Below are positions 36,452 through 44,092 of a DNA stretch of 64,000 bases, piece after piece. Source of the DNA: Verrucomicrobiota bacterium (lineage in GTDB: Bacteria; Verrucomicrobiota; Verrucomicrobiia; Chthoniobacterales; UBA10450); NCBI GenBank assembly GCA_003219415.1, contig QHOS01000026.1, positions 20,371 to 84,370 on the forward strand. Direction: 5' to 3'. The notes under the pieces were generated by a model that was not told the origin of the DNA, did not search any database, and saw nothing but the letters and a program-made list of their open reading frames with translations. How positions within the stretch are numbered: position 1 is the first letter of the stretch; every line of letters starts with the position of its first letter. Both the position numbers and the translations under genes were made by a program.

Positions 36452-37956
36452 CGACGACCAGGCACGCTCTTATTAGTTTCGGCCTCGTGCTTTTCACAGT
36501 CGGTGGAGCGCTGGCCAAGAAGGAATCCGCGGTTCCTGCCACGTTAAGCAAGCAAAAACAGTTGGCGCTTGTCCGGGTAAACGTGACCGGGCAGTCCTAT
36601 GACTATTTTCGGCCGTGGCAAAAGAAAGCGCCCTTTTCAAAGCGGGCGCTCGGCGCAGTTTTATCCAAAGGCCGTGTCCTCGTGACAGCGGACCTGGTTG
36701 CAAACCAAAATTATGTGGAGCTCGAGCGCGCCGAGTCTGGCGAAAAAACCGCGGCCACTGTCGAGGTGATTGATTACGAAGCCAATCTCGCGCTGCTCCA
36801 ACCAGCGGAGAAAACGTTTCTCGATGGAATCACTCCGCTCGAAATCGCGCCGGACACGGTAGTGGGCGACCGGCTGGCCGCGTGGCAATTGGAACCGAGT
36901 GGTGCGTTGCTCGCGACGGAAGGCTTGGTGACAACGGTCCAAATGATGCCGTATCCGATCGATATTGGGCAATTCCTCACGTACCGCATCAGCATCCCGC
37001 TGCAATACCGCGAGAACAGCTACACGGTGCCCCTTGTTAAGAAAAATAAACTTGCTGGGTTGCTACTGCGTTACGATTCGCGCTCACAGCTAGTCGATGC
37101 AATCCCTGCGCCTGTCATCACGCACTTTTTAAAGGATGCTGAAAGCCAGAATTATCGAGGTTTTCCCTCTGCTGGCTTTTCATTCTCTCCGACGCGCGAT
37201 CCCGCGCTGCGTGAGTTCGCCGGAGAAAAACAGAAGAACGCGGGCGGAGTTTATGTAACTACTGTCGAGCCAGGGACACCAGCTATGAAAGCGGGACTCC
37301 AGGTGGGCGACATCGTGACTGCAGTCGCGAACAATGAAATCGATCAAAACGGCAACTACGTGGACTCGCTTTACGGCAAGATCGAGTTCACGAATTTGCT
37401 CACGTCTCACGCGTACGCCGGCGATATTGTTCCTTTCCGAATTCAGCGTAGCGGCAATCCAATGCAGTTAAATGTCACCCTTGAGCACCGCGACGCGAAG
37501 GATTATGTGAGCCCACCATACAATCTCGATCAACCGCCGCGATATTATGTTCTTGGTGGCCTGATTTTTCAGGAGCTTTCCCGTCAATATCTCAAAGAAT
37601 GGGGTCCAAACTGGCAAAGAGAGGCTCCGCAACGTTTGGTTTACCTGGACCATTTCCAGTCCGAGCTGTTTTCTGACCGAAATCGACGAGTTGTTATTCT
37701 CAGCCAAGTCCTTCCTGCTAACAGCACGATTGGCTACGATGAACTCGCCTATTTGACTGTGACGAAGGTGAACGGCAAAGAAATCAAATCGTTGGACGAC
37801 CTTGCCGAAGCGGTAAAACACCCAATCGAAGGGTTCATCAAAGTCGAAACCGAAGAAGATCCAAAGCAGATCGAGCTCGATGCGGCACAAGTCGGCGCTG
37901 AGGCGCAAGATCTCCAGGAGAATTACGGTATTTCCGCACTGCATCGCCTTAATTGA
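36448..37956 (+). CDS. Deg9/HtrA-like paralogue with degenerate catalytic triad (pseudoprotease) and PDZ domains
   Basis: VTADLVANQNYVELE aligns with TNAHVVANSRYVTVE (His to Asp); YEANLALL with NDCDLAVI (Asp to Asn); RENSYTVPLV with PGNSGGPV; RYYVLGGLIFQEL shared. ATGA overlap with the active paralogue. Confidence 0.85.
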   Translation: MTTTRHALISFGLVLFTVGGALAKKESAVPATLSKQKQLALVRVNVTGQSYDYFRPWQKKAPFSKRALGAVLSKGRVLVTADLVANQNYVELERAESGEKTAATVEVIDYEANLALLQPAEKTFLDGITPLEIAPDTVVGDRLAAWQLEPSGALLATEGLVTTVQMMPYPIDIGQFLTYRISIPLQYRENSYTVPLVKKNKLAGLLLRYDSRSQLVDAIPAPVITHFLKDAESQNYRGFPSAGFSFSPTRDPALREFAGEKQKNAGGVYVTTVEPGTPAMKAGLQVGDIVTAVANNEIDQNGNYVDSLYGKIEFTNLLTSHAYAGDIVPFRIQRSGNPMQLNVTLEHRDAKDYVSPPYNLDQPPRYYVLGGLIFQELSRQYLKEWGPNWQREAPQRLVYLDHFQSELFSDRNRRVVILSQVLPANSTIGYDELAYLTVTKVNGKEIKSLDDLAEAVKHPIEGFIKVETEEDPKQIELDAAQVGAEAQDLQENYGISALHRLN

Positions 37957-38146
37957 AAGGCGAGACGCGAGCGCTCAACTGGCGTCCATCAGAGCGCCTT
38001 AACAACATTGTAGCCACCGGCCCTGTCGTGGTCTACCTCAGTGCTGCTTCTCACGCCAGCAAGACAGCCCACGGAGCCGTTGCTACAGCAGATTACTTAA
38101 CTCACTCTGCTCTCTTCCAAGCGGTGGTGAAGAACGCTGGAAGCCT

Positions 38147-39583
38147 TTAACTATCAACGCCATCGATACCGACGTCGGCGGTGCGCGGTTTGGCTAGGAA
38201 TCGTTCCACTTCCTCATTGTAAGTCTGGAATGGGTCGCCCATCACGAGAAAATCGCGGTTATCGCACGCGATGGAATCCCAGTTGATAACATAGGGGGAA
38301 TCGCAATCCTGGAAGAAAGCCACCGCTCGAGCCCGACCGGATGCACGCGTATTAGCTGGTGGAACATGTGTTGCACTGGAACGCCGTACATTGTTGTTCC
38401 ACTCCGCAATTCGCTTGCCAGGCGTGACTGCAAAGAATAGCCCGCGAAGTGGATCGATGTTGTGATATTCAAGGTCGACGCTTTGCAGCCACGGATCATC
38501 CCAACTCAATCCTTCGGACTCGACGAATGCTTCCAGCAGCCATTTCTTCGTAATCCAGTCGACCCCGCCAATGAGCGCCTGATGGTTGTTTGCAATTGCT
38601 TCGAGAACGAATCCCCAGTTTTCCAGGAGCCAACTAGTTTCCGCGCTGCTGTTGCGCAGGTACTTTTGCGCCAGCTGATGAAATTCCCACTGCACGTCGA
38701 GTGCCCCGATGGTCTTGCCGTTCTCAAGATTAACAATCCATTGCTGAGTTGGATCCCGGGATATGTCGCGTGTGCTTTGCACCGCATCGGCCAGAACCAG
38801 ATTTCGCGGTAAACGGCCATCCTCGAGCAATGACAAAACAGATGCAGTTGTCCCGATTTTTAACGCCGTGGCATAGGGACTCATGTTCGAATCACCTATG
38901 AGCAAGTGAAGTCGCCGGTATTTTCGATAATCGGCCAGGGGCTCGTCACGTGCATTGATGATGGCGCGATTAAATTGCACCCATTGGTAGATGTCGTTCA
39001 CGATATGATCCGCACGCTGGCTCAGTTGGAAATTCACGCGTGTTTCCGGTTGCGGCGGCTCGAAATCAAACGCCAGTGGATTGGATTGACCGACGCGGCC
39101 GGCGCCCGTGAAGATTTGTCGCGTCGCCAGGAAAGTAAGAAGTGTCCCCAGAATTGGCGGCGTGAATTGCGCCTCCCGCTTCATCAGATAATTCTCGTGA
39201 CAACCAAACGTGGCGCCCGTGTGGTGATCGACGTTATTTTTGATGAACGAAACGCGATCCTGCGCGCCCAGAGCAATCAGTGACGATTGCAGCAAGTCGT
39301 CTCCGGCCAATTCATAAGCTGCCACATCGTGCAGATGCAGACATTCCGGCGACGCGTACTCGATGTGTCCCATATCGAGATACAGGCGCCCGCCGTTACG
39401 AAGAAAACCTCCGTTACCCGGTGGCTCTTCGTAATCGCGGTAATGCAGATCGATGGTGCCGGCCTCGGCGTTTCGGAAAAGATGATTTTTTACCTTCGCC
39501 GGCCAGAGCTCGGAATTTACGTGCGGCTCTTCTTCGCTCAAAAGACAGCCGTATTCGGTTTCAATCCCAACGATCCGGTCCAT
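38147..39583 (-). CDS. Pup ligase/deamidase family protein (PafA/Dop-like carboxylate-amine ligase)
   Basis: MDRIVGIETEYGCLL, FLRNGGRLYLDMGHIEYASPEC, FGCHENYLMKRE, FLATRQIFTGAGRVGQ, FQLSQRADHI, IINARDEPLADYRKYRRLHLLIGDSNMS. Confidence 0.93.
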   Translation of the reverse strand: MDRIVGIETEYGCLLSEEEPHVNSELWPAKVKNHLFRNAEAGTIDLHYRDYEEPPGNGGFLRNGGRLYLDMGHIEYASPECLHLHDVAAYELAGDDLLQSSLIALGAQDRVSFIKNNVDHHTGATFGCHENYLMKREAQFTPPILGTLLTFLATRQIFTGAGRVGQSNPLAFDFEPPQPETRVNFQLSQRADHIVNDIYQWVQFNRAIINARDEPLADYRKYRRLHLLIGDSNMSPYATALKIGTTASVLSLLEDGRLPRNLVLADAVQSTRDISRDPTQQWIVNLENGKTIGALDVQWEFHQLAQKYLRNSSAETSWLLENWGFVLEAIANNHQALIGGVDWITKKWLLEAFVESEGLSWDDPWLQSVDLEYHNIDPLRGLFFAVTPGKRIAEWNNNVRRSSATHVPPANTRASGRARAVAFFQDCDSPYVINWDSIACDNRDFLVMGDPFQTYNEEVERFLAKPRTADVGIDGVDS

Positions 39584-39763
39584 TGTTTAGCGAGCATCCG
39601 CCAAGGGTCGCTGCTCCTCAAGTGCTAATGCCGTCATCCTGAGCGGAGCGAAGGAGAATGCGATCACACGGGGTTCCCTGTCTGAATTTCGCCGTTGTGT
39701 GAGGTCCCTCTTTCACCCGGGATAACGAAGGCAGGGCCACATCGAATGCCCGCTTGAATCGTC

Positions 39764-40216
39764 GTGGAAAAAGCTCAAACTTTTTTCATGGCAACCGTGG
39801 CCCTGCGCAGCCCTTCTGAAAAGATGGGAGATCTTTTTTATTTCGGCCGGATGGTGGACAAAATCCGATTACACGCCCAGGGCGAATTGCCTTCGGACTA
39901 TCACGCGAACCTTGGAAAAGGATTTGACGAAAAATGTACGAACTTTCTCCGGATCAATTACGAGCGATTAGTCCAGCGAGTGAATCGCGGCGGCACGGAC
40001 GAGGAAATCTTGCATTGGTGTTTCGATCACGGGCGCAGACCGGATGAAAATGACGTTTACGTTTGGAACGAATTCATGCGCAAGCGCGGGTGGAATGACG
40101 AAGTTTCTGAAATATTACAGCGCCGCAAAAAGGAAGCAGGCATGATGGATAGATCGGACATCCAGACAGCGTTCCAATTCATCGATGCCGACGAAGGGCG
40201 CTTGCCAAAAGGGTAG
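39764..40216 (+). CDS. DUF5069-like protein
   Basis: MVDKIRLHAQGELPSDYHANLGKGFDEKCTNFL pattern; family assignment from memory. Confidence 0.65.
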   Translation: MEKAQTFFMATVALRSPSEKMGDLFYFGRMVDKIRLHAQGELPSDYHANLGKGFDEKCTNFLRINYERLVQRVNRGGTDEEILHWCFDHGRRPDENDVYVWNEFMRKRGWNDEVSEILQRRKKEAGMMDRSDIQTAFQFIDADEGRLPKG

Positions 40217-40272
40217 GCCGGCGCGCCGGCCAAACTCCCGAAAGTTTTCGGGACAGCGCGGCGTCCCCACCA

Positions 40273-40557
40273 TTATTCGGCCAGCGTATCGATTCGTTCG
40301 GCAAGACCAAAATCAAGCTCGGTCAAGCCGCCTTTGCTGTGAGTTGAGAGAACCAGACGTACTTTGTTGTAACGAATGTCGATGTCTGGATGATGTTCCT
40401 CTTCCTCGGCCACTTCGGCCACTGCGTTTACGAAATCAATCGCATCGGCAAAATCATCGAACTCAAACGTGCGTTCGATGTGCTTCTTCTCCAGTTCCCA
40501 TTCCGGGATTTTTTTGAGCCGCGTTTTCAGCTCATCCGCTTTCATCAAATCAGCCAT
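40273..40557 (-). CDS. 4a-hydroxytetrahydrobiopterin dehydratase (pterin carbinolamine dehydratase)
   Basis: FVNAVAEVAEEEEHHPDIDIRYNKVRLVLSTHSKGGLTELDFGLAERID. Confidence 0.95.
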   Translation of the reverse strand: MADLMKADELKTRLKKIPEWELEKKHIERTFEFDDFADAIDFVNAVAEVAEEEEHHPDIDIRYNKVRLVLSTHSKGGLTELDFGLAERIDTLAE

Positions 40558-40623
40558 AACGGGACAACGAGTAACACCCGAAAATCGTTTTGCAACGCCA
40601 AAACGAGCGGGTGTTTTTGCGAC

Positions 40624-40736
40624 TATCGTCCTGACCGAAGCGCAGCGGAGTGGAGGATCCAGCAGGACTGTGTCAAGGCGAGTCAGCGGGATCCTTCGAC
40701 GACGCTTTGCTTCCTTTCGCTCCGCTCAGAATGACA
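40624..40736. repeat. Inverted pair of GTCATCCTGAGCGGAGCGAAGGATC-type repeats
   Basis: tcgtcctgaccgaagcgcagcggagtggaggatcc ... gggatccttcgacgacgctttgcttcctttcgctccgctcagaatgaca; single related arm at 39633-39655. Confidence 0.85.
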
Positions 40737-40737
40737 G

Positions 40738-41880
40738 CTACATGCCAAGAATCTTCCTGAGATTTTTTGCAGAATCGAAAACCTCCACGGCGCAAGCTCG
40801 CGCCTGCTTCGATAGTCGCGGCCAATCGCGCAACACTTCTTTCACAGCCGTTTCCGCTTCATCGATGTTCCGGATGAAACGGAATCCGCTGTCTCGTGGA
40901 AGATATCTCGTTGCGCCTGTGTCTTCCGTGATCACCGGCCGCCCTAATGCAAGAAATGCCGCGGCCCGATCGCTTAACCAGCCGGTTCGCCAGGCTACAT
41001 CCACACCCTTGATGGCCGTAAACTCCGCAAGCGCGCTGCCCATGTACCGACGGTACACGCGCGGAGTGCATGCCACCCGGTGCGGGTCGACAACGTGCCA
41101 GCCAAGCCGTTGCAAACGCGACCGCTCCGGGTCGTCCGAGCTGATATTCATCGCCAGTTCAAACTGCGTCTCCGGCACTCGTGCTGGTAAACCGAGATAC
41201 GGTTCGAACATGACTCTCTTGGACAAGTCGGGGAATTCTCCCGCCACTTCTACAGCGCCGCTCCAGTACCATTGTCCAATAGTGGTGAATTTAGACACCT
41301 TGGGGCGTGGTTGGGATTGGAGGAGTCTTGTGTCAGCTAGCGGGTAAAATGTCTTCCAGCGCAGGTTCGCTTTCGGCAGCCGGCAATCGTTTCTGTGAGC
41401 GTTGAGCCCGATTGTCCAGAATTCGTCGTGAGACGACTGGCCCAACTCCATTTTGGTCATCCAGTAAAAAATTTCACTCGGATCCAGGTCGCAAAAGATC
41501 CGTCGCTCAAATTGCAAAAGAAATGGCGGGTGAATCGAGTAACTGAGATTGAGCAGCGTGTTTGGGCCTGCCAGTCGATTGAGCAGGACTTGTTTCGACA
41601 TTCCGATACAACGCACGGCGTCGAGCTCATGCGTACTGGCTGCCGGTTTCTGATAGAGCAAACAATAGCGACCGGCCAATCCATGTGTACGCAGTTGCCG
41701 CTGGAAGTTCTTGATTCTGGCCTGATCGGCGCGCGGGTCATCTGTCGCGGGCAAGAGTTCGAGCCAAATCGCGTCGAGTTTCAATCGATGCAGACCCAGC
41801 ATCCATTGCAGCGGAACGGAAAAATTTCCGCCGCCTTCGCGATATTTTGCGGCGAACCCGCACCCAAGAAAAATTGTCAC
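40738..41880 (-). CDS. Glycosyltransferase-like protein, CgeB/Glyco_trans_1_2-like
   Basis: WRTGWLSDRAAAFLALGRPVITEDTGATRYLPRDSGFRFI. Confidence 0.7.
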   Translation of the reverse strand: MTIFLGCGFAAKYREGGGNFSVPLQWMLGLHRLKLDAIWLELLPATDDPRADQARIKNFQRQLRTHGLAGRYCLLYQKPAASTHELDAVRCIGMSKQVLLNRLAGPNTLLNLSYSIHPPFLLQFERRIFCDLDPSEIFYWMTKMELGQSSHDEFWTIGLNAHRNDCRLPKANLRWKTFYPLADTRLLQSQPRPKVSKFTTIGQWYWSGAVEVAGEFPDLSKRVMFEPYLGLPARVPETQFELAMNISSDDPERSRLQRLGWHVVDPHRVACTPRVYRRYMGSALAEFTAIKGVDVAWRTGWLSDRAAAFLALGRPVITEDTGATRYLPRDSGFRFIRNIDEAETAVKEVLRDWPRLSKQARACAVEVFDSAKNLRKILGM

Positions 41881-41932
41881 GCGAGCAGAATCGTCATTCT
41901 GCTCGCGCGCTCAAGCTCGAAGGGCCCAAATT

Positions 41933-43624
41933 TTAGAAGATCCGCGGCAGACGACCTCCGGCTGTAAACACTTGGGGCTGCCTTGGCTGGCCGGTGCAAA
42001 ATCCGCCGTTCGGGATCGGGATAATCGAGCCGAGGAATTGCGGCTGCTGCCGCACATTTAACGCCTGCTCCAACGCGTAGCCGAAGCCGATTAGCTGCGG
42101 TTCATGCAGAAAAGTGCTGTACATCAGCATGCCCGCCGGCCGGCCATTGTCGCGAATGCCTACGGGAAGCGACAGGTTCGGATAACCCGATACCGCTGGT
42201 CCGGTCGAGTTCGTCAGGTGTGGTGCGACGATCGCATCGACGCCCGAGTTGATTACACTATCAATGCCAGAGCGCGCAGCAGTGCGGGCATGCGTTCGCG
42301 CGGCGATGTAGGCGGGATCGTCAGGATACCCTGGGAACTGTTCCGACAATAAGAATACGTCCTGGTCGTAGTACGGCATCTCTTGCACACAATGCGCGTC
42401 GTTGAACGCAATCAGGTCGGCCAACGTGCGCATATCGGTGTGTGTAAGCGTCGCGAGGTAGTCCGCGATTTGCGCTCTAAATTCATACAGTAACGCCGTG
42501 AACTCGTCGCCGTTGTAAGCGAATACGTCCCCCGTATCAACGTCAACGACAGTAGCTCCGAGGCTTTCCATCACGCTCAGCGCATTTTCCGCAAACGCGA
42601 CGGTCAGCTCATCACCCGGAATGCCGCTGCCGTAGTAGCTGTAATCGAAAAAGCGAACATCGCGTCCGATCACTGCGCCATCGAGTGCGTTCGGATCGAG
42701 AAATTGCGTGTAATCGTTCGGCAGATCATGCCCAATCACCTCCCCAAACGGCGACTGCAACACGCCGAGCAGGATTGCAATGTCAGTAACGCTGCGTCCC
42801 ATCGGTCCAGCCGTGTCCTGCTCGTGGGCAATTGGAATTATCCCGTCTTGTGAGACGAGACCGAGAGTCGGTTTTAAACCAACGATGTTCTCAACGGCGG
42901 ATGGCCCAGTAATTGACCCGTCTGTTTCTGTGCCGACTGCAACCGAGCACAAGTTTGCGGCTGCGCCGTTAGCCGAGCCCGAGCTCGATCCCCACGATGT
43001 GTAACTCAAGTCGTAGGCATTGTTCGTACTCCCACCGCGCGCGCTCCAACCGACTGCTAGAGGATAGGTCTCAGCCTCATCGTCCCGGAAATTTGCCCAT
43101 TCGCCCAGGTTCGCTTTGCCAAGAATTACAGCGCCAGCTTCGCGCAATCTCTGAATGATTACAGCATCGGCTGGCACATGGCTGCGCAAGAGAGCCAACG
43201 ATCCCGCAGTCGTCTGCATATTGTCGTCGGTCGCGATGTTGTCCTTGACTAAAACCGGAATCCCATGGAGCGGGCCGCGAACGTGTCCCCTGCGGCGTTC
43301 ATTGTCGAGATGTTGGGCAATGGATATTGCATTGGGATTTGTTTCGATTACCGAGTTAAGCAACGGATTCAGAGACTGGATACGATTGAGGTAACCCATG
43401 ACCAGACGCTTACTGGTTAACTGGCCGGAAGCCATCGCATCTTGAAGCTCTGGAATACTCTTTTCGACGAAGTCGAAATCGCCCACAGTCAAAGTAGAGC
43501 GTTGAGCTAGCGACGTAAGCCCGCCGCTTAGCAATGCGGCGCTGCTGAGCGCCGTGGTGCCTATAAATTTTCGGCGCGTGATAATGTTTCCGAGGTCAAA
43601 ACGATTCGGGCCTTGCTTATTCAT
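41933..43624 (-). CDS. Amidase signature family protein with Tat-like signal
   Basis: RRKFIGTTALSSAALLSGG; HGIPVLVKDNI; GSSSGSANGAAANLCSVAVGTETDGSITGPSAVENIVGLKPT. Confidence 0.95.
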   Translation of the reverse strand: MNKQGPNRFDLGNIITRRKFIGTTALSSAALLSGGLTSLAQRSTLTVGDFDFVEKSIPELQDAMASGQLTSKRLVMGYLNRIQSLNPLLNSVIETNPNAISIAQHLDNERRRGHVRGPLHGIPVLVKDNIATDDNMQTTAGSLALLRSHVPADAVIIQRLREAGAVILGKANLGEWANFRDDEAETYPLAVGWSARGGSTNNAYDLSYTSWGSSSGSANGAAANLCSVAVGTETDGSITGPSAVENIVGLKPTLGLVSQDGIIPIAHEQDTAGPMGRSVTDIAILLGVLQSPFGEVIGHDLPNDYTQFLDPNALDGAVIGRDVRFFDYSYYGSGIPGDELTVAFAENALSVMESLGATVVDVDTGDVFAYNGDEFTALLYEFRAQIADYLATLTHTDMRTLADLIAFNDAHCVQEMPYYDQDVFLLSEQFPGYPDDPAYIAARTHARTAARSGIDSVINSGVDAIVAPHLTNSTGPAVSGYPNLSLPVGIRDNGRPAGMLMYSTFLHEPQLIGFGYALEQALNVRQQPQFLGSIIPIPNGGFCTGQPRQPQVFTAGGRLPRIF

Positions 43625-43907
43625 AATTATATTCTCCGGTTGCGCTGTTTTGCGAGTAAACAGACATGAGCTTATGATTCGGTGACGTGTGGGCGGAGCA
43701 CTCCGCTTCGGTCAATTCCTGTCCGCGACGCTTGGTGTAACGACGCAGGAGGATGGATCGGTAGGGTGGACGATTTCGCGCGATCGATTCCATAACCCTG
43801 CGTGAGCAAATCGTTTCTGGCCTCAAAGGCGGCCGGAAAATTTTTCATTCTCTTTCGCATTATTTGACCGCCGTGCTCTTCCTCCGCAAATTAGCTGTTC
43901 TTCTCGG

Positions 43908-43984
43908 GCGCCCGTAGCTCAACTGGATAGAGCATCTGACTACGGATCAGAAGGTTAGTGGTTCGAATCCTCTCGGGCGCGCCA
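43908..43984 (+). tRNA. tRNA-Arg (anticodon ACG), CCA encoded
   Basis: GCGCCCG/CGGGCGC acceptor, TCTGA-CTACGGA-TCAGA anticodon arm, GGTTCGAATCC T arm, G-CCA end. Confidence 0.97.
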
Positions 43985-44024
43985 CATTCGATGGCCGTAT
44001 CTTGTCCCAACGCCTGATCTTCAG

Positions 44025-44056
44025 GACCTCGCCCAGGTTTTGGGCGAGGTCTGTTT
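44025..44056 (+). terminator. Rho-independent terminator downstream of tRNA-Arg
   Basis: gacctcgccca-ggttt-tgggcgaggtc followed by tgtttt. Confidence 0.8.
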
Positions 44057-44092
44057 TAAGAATCCCGGCAAATCAAAGAGAGACGTGGCCCG

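Noticed and set aside
37985-38125. TGTAGCC...GCTACAG segment after the second Deg9-like gene as a terminator
   Set aside because: It resembles the dispersed palindrome family more than a hairpin plus U tract; no clear termination signal.
37957-39763. Search for a Pup or UBact-like small ORF beside the PafA/Dop gene
   Set aside because: No small ORF ending in a GGE/GGQ-type C-terminus was seen; the 65-aa ORF at 37953-38150 runs through palindromic repeats and looks spurious.
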